Positions 17,284-26,046 of a stretch of 64,000 nt of DNA are shown here, piece after piece; within the stretch, counting starts at the first letter, position 1; every line of letters starts with the position of its first letter. The DNA is from Alphaproteobacteria bacterium (GTDB taxonomy: Bacteria; Pseudomonadota; Alphaproteobacteria; Sphingomonadales; Sphingomonadaceae). The notes beneath the pieces were generated by a model. That model saw nothing but the letters and a program-made list of their open reading frames with translations, did no database searches and was not told where the DNA came from. Made by a program: the position numbers and the translations under genes. The DNA is taken from assembly GCA_018823325.1 (NCBI GenBank), contig JAHJIJ010000008.1, forward strand, positions 41,588-105,587, given 5' to 3'.

Positions 17284-20171
17284 CAGAATGAGGCGTTGAC
17301 GCCGAAGGTCACGGTCCGTCCGGTATAGGTGGCGCCCTCCAGATAACGGCTGCCCTCGCCATAACGCTCATCCACGATCGGATCCTTGCCGCTGTTGAGG
17401 ATGTCCACGGCGTTGACGAACAGCTTCAGCTTCGGCGTGATCGCATAACGGATCTGGCCATCGAGCGAACCATAAGGTTCTTCGGCAATGCGCGTGTTGT
17501 AGCTGGAGAAGCGCACCGCCTGACGGTCACGCCAGCTATAGGCCAAGGTACTTTCAATGCCATATTTCTGATAGGTGAGCGCGCTGGTGAAGATCGTCTC
17601 CGGCGCATTGAAGAAATCGCCCTTGCCGACGCCTTCGACGCCGGTGTCCGCCTCGCTGCGCTGGAAGGTCGCGTTGGCATAAATGCCAAGGCCGCCGAGC
17701 GCGCCGGGCAGGTTTGTGAACTGGCTCACAAGATTGAACTCAATGCCGTAGATTTCAGCGGATTTGCCGTTGGTGTATGTGATGACATCATCGATCACCT
17801 TGCCCGCGAGGCGTGGGTCATTCTCGAACCTGGCGCGGTCCCCCTCGGTTTCGGGCGCGATGCCGCTGAAGATGAAATGGTCGATCTTCTTGTAGAAGAC
17901 ACCGCCGGAGATCAGGCCGATGGTGCCGAAATAGCGCTCGACGCTCAGATCGAAATTATAGGCATAAGCAGGCTTGAGCCCCGGATTGCCGAGGGTGACA
18001 TCGACTTCGCCATCCTCTTCCTCAATCTCGGTCGCGCCGGCGATATACAGCGGCTCGGGCCGTGCGATCGATGTGTAAAACGCGCCGCGCACGACGAAAT
18101 TGCTCGAGGCGCGATAGTTGATCTGCAGACGGGGCAGCACGCTGGTATAGTTCGCCTTGCCCTGCACCTTGTTGAACACCGGATCCTGATCTTCCAGTTC
18201 GATGACCTCGAAATTGTCCGCCGTCACCCGCGTATGGTCGAGGCGCAGACCGCCGAGCACTTCCAGCTTGCCCCAGATCGCCTTGCCCATGACATAGGCG
18301 GCGTAGGTGTCTTCGGTGCTGGTGTAACTGTCCTCATCCTGCGGGATCGCGCCATCCTCGACATATTCGTTCACATAATCGGAGCTGCCATCGATGAGGG
18401 TCTGCGCGTAATTGCGCCAGTCCTTCACATTGCCGATGTCGAGTGACAGATAGGGCGCATAAGGAGCGCCGACTGCGCTCGTATCGACCAGCCGGCCCGT
18501 GCCGAACTGGTTGAGCGTCAGCGGCCCGGTCAACTCCATGACATTGCCTTCGATCAGTGTCCGCTTGGCCCGCTCGACCTTCACGCCCGCCTTGATCGAC
18601 CGCAGCCAGGATGCTGCCGGCTCGTAGGTCACGTTCAGATGGGCTGCGTAGCGCTCCTCCTTCGAGGTATCGATGTCGATATCGTTATAGCCCAGCTCAT
18701 AGCCGTCCGGATCGGCAATCGCGGCGCGATCGGCCGCTGTCAGATTGGGCTGGGGGAAGCGCCCCGAGAAATCATAGTCGAACAGGTTGCTTTCCAGCTC
18801 CTTGGTGAAGGCCACCTCGTTGTCGAACGGCTCTTCCCGCTTCGCGGTGGAATAGCCGACGCCATAATCGAAGGTGAAGCCGCCCGTGCGCGTCACCCCG
18901 TTCAACACATAGGCCTGTTGCGTCAGCTCGGTCTCTTCATATTGGTTGAAGATGTTGACGCTGCCCGGCTCGGTCAGGATCAGATTGCCATCGTCGTCAT
19001 ATTCGTCGGTGCCGCCCTCGAAATATTGCGCGCGGCTCAGTTCCTTGTCGAACAGGCGATTGAAGCTGCCCTTGAAGGTGAACTCGGTGGTATCGGTCGC
19101 TGCCCAGTTCAGCGCGACATTGGCCGAGATCGTTTCGCGGTCATTCTCATATTCGGTCTGGTGAAATTGCAGCGGCGTCACACCGCTGGATGGATCATCC
19201 TCGACGAAGCTCAGATAATCCTCGTCCTGATAGAAGACGAAGCCCTTGGTCTGACGCTTGGAATAAGCGCCGGAAACGAGGATACCGAACTGCTGATCCG
19301 CACCGAACTTGGTCGCGACCGTCGCCTGCACCTGAGGCTGAACTTCTCCGGCGAGATCATGGTGGAAGCCGGCGACGGTGAGATCGGCCACGGACTTGCG
19401 ATAATCGAACGCCGTCGCCGTCTCCAGCACGACCGCGCCGCCGATGCCGTCGGCATCCTGATCGGGCAGCAGCGTCTTGTGGACCGTGATCGAGGAGAGC
19501 GCACTCGTCTGGATCATATCCAGCGGAACCCGGCGATTTTCCTTTTCCGGCTGGGCTGCGTTCATGCCGTTGATCTGCGTGTTGTTGAGGCCGCTATCGA
19601 GCCCGCGGATCGAGATGTAGCGCCCCTCACCCGCATCGACTTCGCGCTGCACCGACACACCCGGGACGCGACGCAGCGATTCAGCCGCGTTGAGATCCGG
19701 GAAGCGACCGGCCTGGTCGGCGGAAACGACGTTGCGGGTATTGTCCGCCGAGCGCTGCTCGCTCAGCGCCTTGGCTTGCGCAGCGCGCTGGCCGGTGACG
19801 GTGATCTCCGCGGCGGCGCCTGAGCCCAGCTCGATGTCATGCGATGCAGTTTCGCCAGCCTTGGCCGTCACTTGAAGCGTGTGCGATGGCAGGCCGATAT
19901 AGTCGACGCGGAGCGTATAGGTGCCGCCAGGTACGGCGCCGAAACGATACAGACCCTGATCGTTGGTGACGCTGGTCTCCCCTGTTTCCACGATCATAAC
20001 CGTCGCACCGGACAGCATCGCGCCATTGTCCGCCTGCGACACATGACCGGTCAGGACAGACGCCGTCGATTGGGCAAGTGCTGGCGTCGCAGGCAGCGCA
20101 ATGGCGGCAAACGCCACGCCCCCCAAAAGGCGAGCGGCGAGATGGACGATCGATCTGGAAGCTGTAGGCAT
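17283..20171 (-). CDS. TonB-dependent receptor with CarboxypepD_reg N-terminal domain
   Basis: 962 residues from ATG 20171, which is preceded by GGGGAAAG; an open frame continues 13 codons upstream. Signal peptide about 1-34 ending 'ATPALAQ'. A carboxypeptidase-regulatory-like beta domain spans about 37-115 ('VLTGHVSQADNGAMLSGATV'). The plug is about 125-235 ('LRRVPGVSVQREVDAGEGRY', 'SIRGLDSGLNNTQINGMN'), followed by a 22-strand barrel ending 'GRTVTFGVNASF' with a terminal Phe. It is an outer-membrane, TonB-energised importer. One-base overlap with phoX suggests that the imported ligand is an organophosphate that PhoX dephosphorylates. This TonB receptor-PhoX pairing is inference from coupling. 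Confidence 0.92.
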   Translation of the reverse strand: MPTASRSIVHLAARLLGGVAFAAIALPATPALAQSTASVLTGHVSQADNGAMLSGATVMIVETGETSVTNDQGLYRFGAVPGGTYTLRVDYIGLPSHTLQVTAKAGETASHDIELGSGAAAEITVTGQRAAQAKALSEQRSADNTRNVVSADQAGRFPDLNAAESLRRVPGVSVQREVDAGEGRYISIRGLDSGLNNTQINGMNAAQPEKENRRVPLDMIQTSALSSITVHKTLLPDQDADGIGGAVVLETATAFDYRKSVADLTVAGFHHDLAGEVQPQVQATVATKFGADQQFGILVSGAYSKRQTKGFVFYQDEDYLSFVEDDPSSGVTPLQFHQTEYENDRETISANVALNWAATDTTEFTFKGSFNRLFDKELSRAQYFEGGTDEYDDDGNLILTEPGSVNIFNQYEETELTQQAYVLNGVTRTGGFTFDYGVGYSTAKREEPFDNEVAFTKELESNLFDYDFSGRFPQPNLTAADRAAIADPDGYELGYNDIDIDTSKEERYAAHLNVTYEPAASWLRSIKAGVKVERAKRTLIEGNVMELTGPLTLNQFGTGRLVDTSAVGAPYAPYLSLDIGNVKDWRNYAQTLIDGSSDYVNEYVEDGAIPQDEDSYTSTEDTYAAYVMGKAIWGKLEVLGGLRLDHTRVTADNFEVIELEDQDPVFNKVQGKANYTSVLPRLQINYRASSNFVVRGAFYTSIARPEPLYIAGATEIEEEDGEVDVTLGNPGLKPAYAYNFDLSVERYFGTIGLISGGVFYKKIDHFIFSGIAPETEGDRARFENDPRLAGKVIDDVITYTNGKSAEIYGIEFNLVSQFTNLPGALGGLGIYANATFQRSEADTGVEGVGKGDFFNAPETIFTSALTYQKYGIESTLAYSWRDRQAVRFSSYNTRIAEEPYGSLDGQIRYAITPKLKLFVNAVDILNSGKDPIVDERYGEGSRYLEGATYTGRTVTFGVNASF

Positions 20172-20478
20172 GACTTTCCCCCGCGCTCCAGCACCCGTCC
20201 GGAGCGGCATTATGCGAATAAACCGCGATTACGTGATGGCAGCCTCTAAGCCCTGGTTCGCGTCACGCCCACGGCGCCGTTATCACCGGCGGCTATCGGG
20301 TGGGCTGCGCGTCGAAAGTTGCCGGCAAGCTGTACGGGGGCGGTTAACGATGGAATGTTGCAGTTTCGGGACGGAGGCACCTGCATCCTGCAATCAATCA
20401 GGATGATCTCCGCCGCACGCCGCCAAGTTGCCATCACCAACTTGTCGACGGCCTGTCACGCACAGGCAGTGCATTATA
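20172..20478. other. upstream region of the TonB receptor-phoX operon
   Basis: About 300 bases without a gene. It should hold the promoter of the minus-strand receptor-phoX operon. A CTGTCAC heptamer at about 20454 resembles half of a Pho box (CTGTCAT), and CTGCCAT on the reverse strand near 20240 is another partial match. Neither forms the usual paired repeat, so I do not call a PhoB site. Confidence 0.35.
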
Positions 20479-20650
20479 GCGAGCGGTGTTGTGGACCTCG
20501 CCGTCGGCGATCATGGCGTGCTCAGTTTCAGCAGCTGCGGACATTGTCCGTCCTGCCACGATCAGGATCCGGCCTATTACCATCACTGGTTTCCGCTGAA
20601 CTTCGGCGGCAGGCGAGTGGACGGCTCGACTGGTCTCAGCGATGCGACTG
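20479..20650 (+). pseudogene. fragment of zinc-dependent alcohol dehydrogenase
   Basis: About 57 codons in one frame encode a piece from the N-terminal half of a medium-chain Zn-alcohol dehydrogenase of the aryl/benzyl-alcohol group: 'VVDLAVGDHGVLSFSSCGHC', then 'PSCHDQDPAYYHHWFPLNFGG' in part and 'GSTGLSDATGQPV'. The structural-zinc CxxCxxC is present, but the fourth Cys (normally in 'AYC') is Tyr. Both ends are missing: no catalytic domain start and no Rossmann domain. The homology stops where an IS3-like sequence begins, so insertion-linked decay is likely. Confidence 0.65.
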
Positions 20651-20660
20651 GCCAGCCGGT

Positions 20661-20736
20661 CTTGCCCGCGAGATCATCAGCGCATGGCGGGAGGACTACA
20701 ACCAGCATAGCCTCCCACACGAGCCTCAACGGGCTC
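20661..20736 (+). pseudogene. decayed C-terminus of an IS3-family transposase
   Basis: Reads 'REIISAWREDYNQH' in one frame and continues 'HTSLNGL' in the next frame, the conserved end of IS3-family OrfB catalytic domains ('AWRxDYNxxRPHSSL'). One extra base after the His codon at 20706-20708 causes the frameshift, and the Arg-Pro is lost. The rest of the element is absent. It overlaps the 3' end of the NodT-type gene on the opposite strand by 11 bases. Confidence 0.65.
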
Positions 20737-22096
20737 GCACCCCTCCCCCCAAAGCCTGATGAAGCGTGACCTGGTTCTGGAATTGGGCAAGCTGGTTGAA
20801 CGAGAGCGCCAGGTCGGCGGCACGCCGGCGTTCCTGCGCGTCGAGCCAGGTGCGTAGTGACACGGCCCCGGTGCGGTAGCGGACTTCATATAGCTGCTCG
20901 GCATCCACGGCGGCGTCTCGGGCGCGTCGCAGTGCAAGGCCTTGCGTCGCCAGTTCGGCACGTGCGGAGAGGGCCGTTTCCACCTCGGCCAGCGCGCCAT
21001 AGAGCGACTTGCGGAACAGCATCACCGCTTCCTCGTATCGCGTGCGGGCAATCTGCGTCTCGAAGCGCATGGCATTGATGTTGAGGAAGGGCAGCGTCAA
21101 TCCGGCGCCGAGCGTCGCGACGGGGTTGGCCAGCACATTGAAAAGGTCGCTGCTCGAGGTTCCGAGCGCGCCGGTCAAGGTAAGCGCCGGGTAGAAATTG
21201 GCCTTTGTCGCATCCGCGCTCGCCAGAACGCTGCGCAGTCGCAATTCAGCGGCGCGAAGGTCCGGGCGGCGACCGAGCAGGTCGGCAGGCAGGCCGGCAG
21301 CTATAGCTGGCAGTGGCTCGGTCCTCAGGGTTTGAGGCTCATCCGTGGGTGCCGGAGCGCCGTTGAGCAGCACCATCAGCGCCTCGCGCGCTCGGACCCG
21401 CGCCTGTCGCACCTCTGTCAGGGCGGCCTCCTGCCCCGTGACGCTTTGTTCGACCTCGCGAACCTCCAGCGCGGAGACACCCCCGGCTCTATACTGTGTT
21501 TCAACCAGAGATTGCGTCCGACGCGCATAAGACAGGCTCTGCTCACCAAGCGCGATCCGCTCATTCGCCAACGCGATCTGCCAGTACAGGGAGGCCGTCG
21601 TGCCGACCAGGGTCAGGAAGACGCCGTCGCGGTCCTCGGCTGTCGCTTGTGCCTCGAAGCGAGCCGCATCCCGGCGCGCATCAAGGCGACCGAACAGATC
21701 CACCTCCCAGGCAAGGCCGACCGATCCGGAGGCGTTCTCAACCGACCGGCGAGGGGTGCCCGATATTGGACGCGACAGCCCGGTGCTGAAAGAGCCGTTC
21801 GGGGTCGGGACCAGCGCGTTGCCCGCAAGCCTTGCCTCTAGCTGGGCACGGCGCACGCGGACCGTTGCTGCGGCAAGGTCCGGATTGCGGGCAATGGCAA
21901 GATCGACCAGTTCATCGAGCATCGGATCGCCGAAGGCACGCCACCAGCTGTCATTGCGCACCGTCGCCTGAGCAGCGGAGGCCTCGTGAGTGAATGCCGC
22001 GGGAATCGGCGCGGCGGGACGCACATAAGGCGTGCGGGCGGCGCAGCCGGCGAGAAGCGAGCCGGCGATCATCAGGGGCAGGACAGGTTTCATCAT
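20726..22096 (-). CDS. RND/MacAB-type outer-membrane efflux lipoprotein (NodT family)
   Basis: 456 residues from the ATG at 22096, overlapping the macB stop by one base (TGATG). Lipoprotein signal with lipobox 'LLAGC' (Cys about 18). Two OEP domains form the TolC-like alpha-barrel: first 'DSWWRAFGDPMLDELVDLAIARNPDLAAA', second 'ADLLGRRPDLRAAELRLRSV' and 'NFYPALTLTGALG' (quoted in pieces). Relatives end 'ALGGGW'; here the end is 'ALGGGVRAR', and the stop codon lies in IS3-derived sequence, so the last residues have been replaced. It is the outer-membrane channel of the MacA-MacB system encoded just upstream. Confidence 0.88.
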   Translation of the reverse strand: MMKPVLPLMIAGSLLAGCAARTPYVRPAAPIPAAFTHEASAAQATVRNDSWWRAFGDPMLDELVDLAIARNPDLAAATVRVRRAQLEARLAGNALVPTPNGSFSTGLSRPISGTPRRSVENASGSVGLAWEVDLFGRLDARRDAARFEAQATAEDRDGVFLTLVGTTASLYWQIALANERIALGEQSLSYARRTQSLVETQYRAGGVSALEVREVEQSVTGQEAALTEVRQARVRAREALMVLLNGAPAPTDEPQTLRTEPLPAIAAGLPADLLGRRPDLRAAELRLRSVLASADATKANFYPALTLTGALGTSSSDLFNVLANPVATLGAGLTLPFLNINAMRFETQIARTRYEEAVMLFRKSLYGALAEVETALSARAELATQGLALRRARDAAVDAEQLYEVRYRTGAVSLRTWLDAQERRRAADLALSFNQLAQFQNQVTLHQALGGGVRAR

Positions 22097-24045
22097 CAAT
22101 CTCTTGCCAGAGCCTCGACCGGATCGAGCCGGGCGGCGTTACGCGCAGGGAGGAAGCCGAACAGGATGCCGATGCCCGTCGAGCAGGCGAAGGCGAGCAG
22201 GATCGAAGGCAGTGAGAACACCATCTCGAACCCGCTCCCCGTCAGACGAATGACGAGTCCGAGCAGCAGGGCCAGCAGCACGCCCACCGCGCCACCGATC
22301 AGGCAGACCAGCACCGCTTCGATCAGGAACTGCTGGAGAATGTCGCTCTGCCGCGCGCCGACCGCCATACGCACGCCGATTTCACGGGTCCGTTCGGTCA
22401 CAGAGACGAGCATGATGTTCATTACGCCGATTCCGCCGACGACCAGTGCGATGACGGCGATCGAGGAGATCAGCAGCGTCAGCGTCTGGCTGGTCTGCGT
22501 GATCGCCTTGCGGATCTGATCGGAGTTGAAGATGAAGAAATCCTTGGCGCCATGCCGCCGGGTCAGGAGCGTGGTGATGGCCTCCTGTGCGGCGTTGCTC
22601 GTCACATGGTCGGCGACACGCACGGTGATGCTTTCCAGCTTCGTCCGACCGGTCATCCGCGTCGTGGCCGTGCTGTAGGGGATGTAGACATTGGCGCTCG
22701 ACCCGCCGCCGCCGGCTTGCGAGGCGCGCAACACGCCGATCACGCGCACGGGCACCTGTCCGAGCAGGATGGTCGCGCCGATAGGGTCGGCTCCGTGCGG
22801 GAAGAGCGTGGTGCGCGCTTTGGTGTCGATCACCGCCACCTGAGCGCTGCGCGCCACATCTTCCTCCTTGAACAGCTTACCCTGCGCAACCTTGTAGCCT
22901 CGGACGCGGAAATAGCCCGCCCCCACCCCGTTTATCTGGGCAGTCGCAGCGATATTGTCGCGCCGTGCGGTGACGCTGGTCGAAACATTGGGCGAGACGC
23001 TGTCGACATAGGTCTGCCCGGCCAGCACACGCGCATCACCCTCACTTAGCGTCTGGATCGAGGCGGCACGCAGGTCGCCAAAGTCCTTGCCGGGGAAGAT
23101 GTCGATCGTGTTGGTGCCGAGGTCGCTGATCTGCGCCATGACCTTGGACTGCGCGCCATTGCCGAGTGCCACCACCGAGACGACCGATGCAATGCCGATG
23201 ATGATGCCGAGCATCGTCAGGAACGTGCGCATCCTATGCGCGGCCATCGCCAACAGGGCCATGCGGAACGCTTCGCTGAACCGGTCTGCCGCTGCCCGCC
23301 AGGCCACAGCAGGCGGCTGCGCGGCTTGCGTCAGCGCACGAGGTCGGGGCGGCTCGCGCGTGTACCGGTCGGCGACGATCACCCCGTCGCTGATCTCGAT
23401 GATACGGTCCGCATGTGCCGCAACAGCCATGTCGTGGGTCACGAGGATGATCGTGTGCCCTTCGGCGTTCAGCTCCTGGAGGATGCGCATCACCTCCTCG
23501 CCGCTCGCCTTGTCGAGCGCGCCGGTAGGTTCGTCGGCCAGAATGATCGCGCCGCCATTCATCAAAGCCCGTGCGATCGAAACGCGCTGTTGCTGGCCGC
23601 CCGACAACTGGCCCGGCAGATGGCGCGTCCGTTCGCCCAGCCCGAGGCGCGCCAGCAGCGCCAGCGCCCGGTCGCGCCGGGCGGCGGGATCGCGCCCCGC
23701 GTAGATCGACGGCACCTCGACATTGCCGACGGCGGAAAGGTCGGACAGCAAATGGTAGCGCTGGAAGATGAACCCGAAATGCTCGCGGCGTAGCGCGGCC
23801 AGTTCGTCGGGCGCCAGCGTGCCGGTGTCTCGCCCCTGCACGCGATAGGATCCGGAGGTCGGGCGATCCAGGCAGCCGAGGATGTTCATCAGGGTCGACT
23901 TGCCCGAGCCCGACGCGCCGACGATCGCCACAAGTTCGCCCGCGCGGATCGTCAGGTCGACATCCTTGAGCACGGCGACGGTGCCCTCGCCGGCCGGGAA
24001 TTCCCGGCGCAGCCCTTTGGTTTCGATGATCGGGGGCATATCCAT
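22096..24045 (-). CDS. macB: MacB-type ABC transporter, ATPase-permease fusion
   Basis: 649 residues, the usual MacB length. N-terminal ATPase: Walker A 'GASGSGKST' (43-51), signature 'LSGGQQQR' (about 148), Walker B '[13 protein letters not shown]', H-loop 'ILVTHD'. After a linker come TM1 ('[20 protein letters not shown]'), a large periplasmic MacB_PCD domain of about 220 residues, and three C-terminal TMs with '[20 protein letters not shown]'. It drives export of macrolides, peptides or lipids through MacA and the outer-membrane channel. It sits between macA and the NodT gene with one-base overlaps on both sides, so the three are co-translated. Confidence 0.94.
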   Translation of the reverse strand: MDMPPIIETKGLRREFPAGEGTVAVLKDVDLTIRAGELVAIVGASGSGKSTLMNILGCLDRPTSGSYRVQGRDTGTLAPDELAALRREHFGFIFQRYHLLSDLSAVGNVEVPSIYAGRDPAARRDRALALLARLGLGERTRHLPGQLSGGQQQRVSIARALMNGGAIILADEPTGALDKASGEEVMRILQELNAEGHTIILVTHDMAVAAHADRIIEISDGVIVADRYTREPPRPRALTQAAQPPAVAWRAAADRFSEAFRMALLAMAAHRMRTFLTMLGIIIGIASVVSVVALGNGAQSKVMAQISDLGTNTIDIFPGKDFGDLRAASIQTLSEGDARVLAGQTYVDSVSPNVSTSVTARRDNIAATAQINGVGAGYFRVRGYKVAQGKLFKEEDVARSAQVAVIDTKARTTLFPHGADPIGATILLGQVPVRVIGVLRASQAGGGGSSANVYIPYSTATTRMTGRTKLESITVRVADHVTSNAAQEAITTLLTRRHGAKDFFIFNSDQIRKAITQTSQTLTLLISSIAVIALVVGGIGVMNIMLVSVTERTREIGVRMAVGARQSDILQQFLIEAVLVCLIGGAVGVLLALLLGLVIRLTGSGFEMVFSLPSILLAFACSTGIGILFGFLPARNAARLDPVEALARD

Positions 24046-25235
24046 CAGAACCCGATCCCTATGCCACCATCGCTCACGGGCTCGGCCATTTCCTGGGCAA
24101 TGACGACCTTCTCGCGCGGCGCGAGGCCCGAGAGCGCGACCGCATTCGTATCGTCGGCGATGCCGATGCGAACCTGCCGCGTTTCGATCCGCCCGCGCTG
24201 ATCGACCACCCGCACCTCATAGCGGCCATCGGCCCCGCGCTGTCCGAGCGCGGCGAGCGGCACCAGCACAGAACGATGCGCGCGGGCGAGCAGGACGGAA
24301 ACCTGTGCGGTCATCGAGGGGCGCAGCCGCCCATCGGGGTTGGGGACGTCGAACAGAGCGTTGTAATAGATCGCCGCGGTGCCGGCCGAGGCGCCGCTCG
24401 CGTTCGCCGTGCTTGCAGCGGTCTCCGACGCAATCGAGTCCGGCGCGGGTTCGATCTGGTCTATCCGGGCATGATAGCGGTGATCGGGCGCGCCGAGTGT
24501 TGTGAACCGCACCGACTGGCCGACCCGAACCTTCTGCACGTCGGCTTCCGAAATCTCGGTGCGCACCGTCATCACGTCGAGGCGGGCGAGCATGACGATG
24601 GTCGGTGCCGACTGGAACGAGTTGACTGTCTGCCCCTGCTTTGTGACAATCGCGACGATGGTGCCGTCCATCGGCGCCAGGATGCGGGTGAAGCCCAGAT
24701 TCAAACGCGCCGTCTCGACTTGAGTGCGGGCTTGAACGATTTGAGCGTCCAGCGAACGCAACTCGCCACGAACGGCGGTCAGGGCCGCCTCGGCCACTTC
24801 GAAATCGGCGCGTGAAGTCGCGTCGGCCGCAAGCATCGTTTTCTGGCGGCGGTAGGCAAGCTCTGCCTGAACCAGCGCGCCCTGCCGGGACCCTTTCTGG
24901 GCGACTAGAGATCCCACTGCCGCCTCGGCATTGCGCAGCGCGAGTTGCTGCGGCGCCGCGTCGATTTCGGCAATGGGGTCGCCTGCCCGCACCCTTTGGC
25001 CGAGCTGGACGTATAGCCGCTTGACCTGACCGGAAACCTGCGCGCCGACGCTCACCAGTTCCTTGGGGCGGAGTTTGCCGGTCGCCAGCACACTCTGTTC
25101 GATGTCGCCTACCGTCACGTCGGCTGTCGCCAGGCCCTCCGTGGCCGACGGGCGTGCGGCGAGCCACCAGGCAAGCGCGACAAGGACAAGGATGGCGGGA
25201 AGACCGGCGAAGAGAAAAAGGCGGCGTGTTTGCAT
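24045..25235 (-). CDS. macA: MacA-type periplasmic adaptor protein
   Basis: 396 residues from the ATG at 25235, which has AAGG 6 bases upstream; a GTG nine codons earlier lacks a ribosome site. One N-terminal anchor (about 8-26), lipoyl half '[23 protein letters not shown]', and a long coiled-coil hairpin (about 90-170, '[20 protein letters not shown]'). The second lipoyl half contains '[20 protein letters not shown]', followed by beta-barrel and membrane-proximal domains to '[12 protein letters not shown]'. It links MacB to the outer-membrane channel. It is the first gene of the efflux operon and is divergent from a two-component system that probably controls it. Confidence 0.92.
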   Translation of the reverse strand: MQTRRLFLFAGLPAILVLVALAWWLAARPSATEGLATADVTVGDIEQSVLATGKLRPKELVSVGAQVSGQVKRLYVQLGQRVRAGDPIAEIDAAPQQLALRNAEAAVGSLVAQKGSRQGALVQAELAYRRQKTMLAADATSRADFEVAEAALTAVRGELRSLDAQIVQARTQVETARLNLGFTRILAPMDGTIVAIVTKQGQTVNSFQSAPTIVMLARLDVMTVRTEISEADVQKVRVGQSVRFTTLGAPDHRYHARIDQIEPAPDSIASETAASTANASGASAGTAAIYYNALFDVPNPDGRLRPSMTAQVSVLLARAHRSVLVPLAALGQRGADGRYEVRVVDQRGRIETRQVRIGIADDTNAVALSGLAPREKVVIAQEMAEPVSDGGIGIGF

Positions 25236-25319
25236 GCGCTGCCTTATGCCAAGCGCTGACACGCCAGTGGGTAAGATGATCGCAAGGGAAGCGAAAAGAT
25301 TACGTAAAGAGGGCTGACA

Positions 25320-25362
25320 TCGTCCTCAATTACTCCCAGCATCGCTCGGAAATTGAGGACGA
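25320..25362. promoter_or_regulatory. perfect 12-bp inverted repeat covering the response-regulator ribosome site
   Basis: TCGTCCTCAATT (25320-25331) and AATTGAGGACGA (25351-25362) are exact reverse complements with a 19-base loop. The right arm contains GAGGA, the ribosome binding site of the GTG at 25366. It could be an operator in the macA/regulator divergent region or an RNA hairpin that hides the ribosome site. Confidence 0.6.
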
Positions 25363-25365
25363 CAC

Positions 25366-26046
25366 GTGACCAACCTGCTGCTGATCGACGACGATGCCGA
25401 ACTTAGCGCCATGCTGCGAGAGTATCTCGCCGAAGAGGGCTTCGCTCTTACCGTCGCAGGCAATGGTGAGGACGGTGTGCAGCAGGCGCTGACCGGTCGT
25501 TTCGAAGCGGTGATCCTCGACATCATGTTGCCCCGTATGAACGGTATCGAGGTCCTGGGTCGCATCCGCCACGCCAGCAAGGTGCCGGTTCTGATGCTCA
25601 CTGCACGAGGCGACGATGTGGACCGGGTGGTCGGGCTGGAGCTCGGCGCCGATGACTACATCGCCAAACCCTATTATCCGCGTGAACTGCTGGCTCGACT
25701 TCGCGCGGTGCTTCGGCGAACCGGCGGACCCAGCCCCACCGGCCCCTTGACGATCACGGTGCTGACGCTCGATCCTGCCCGGCGCGACGCCCGTTGGGAC
25801 GGACGGCCGATCGAGCTGACCGTGACGGAGTTCAGCTTGTTGGAAGCACTGATGCGGGCGGGTGACATCGTCTCTACCAAGGACGAGCTTTCGCTTGCTG
25901 CACTTGGTCGGCAGCGGCAACGTTATGACCGCAGCATTGACGTCCATGTCAGTAATCTGCGCCAGAAGCTCAGCCTCGCAAGCGCGGGCGCAGCCGAGAT
26001 AGAGACGATCCGTGGCGTCGGGTATCGTCTGGCAGTGAATGCATGA
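25366..26046 (+). CDS. OmpR-family response regulator (CpxR-like)
   Basis: 226 residues, GTG start with GAGGA 7 bases upstream. Receiver domain 1-115: acidic pair in 'LLIDDDAELS', phospho-acceptor Asp52 in 'AVILDIMLPRMNG', Thr in 'LMLTARGDD', Lys in 'YIAKPYYPRELLARL'. C-terminal winged helix about 130-226 ('LTVTEFSLLEALMRAGDIVS', 'DRSIDVHVSNLRQKL'). It activates or represses transcription when phosphorylated by the kinase encoded next, with which it overlaps by 4 bases (ATGA). Divergence from macA-macB-nodT makes that operon its probable target. Confidence 0.93.
   Translation: MTNLLLIDDDAELSAMLREYLAEEGFALTVAGNGEDGVQQALTGRFEAVILDIMLPRMNGIEVLGRIRHASKVPVLMLTARGDDVDRVVGLELGADDYIAKPYYPRELLARLRAVLRRTGGPSPTGPLTITVLTLDPARRDARWDGRPIELTVTEFSLLEALMRAGDIVSTKDELSLAALGRQRQRYDRSIDVHVSNLRQKLSLASAGAAEIETIRGVGYRLAVNA

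Noticed and set aside
20428..20769. 113-codon plus-strand frame as an intact gene
   Set aside because: It is a chance fusion of an alcohol-dehydrogenase fragment with a frameshifted IS3 end and unrelated flanks, with no complete domain.
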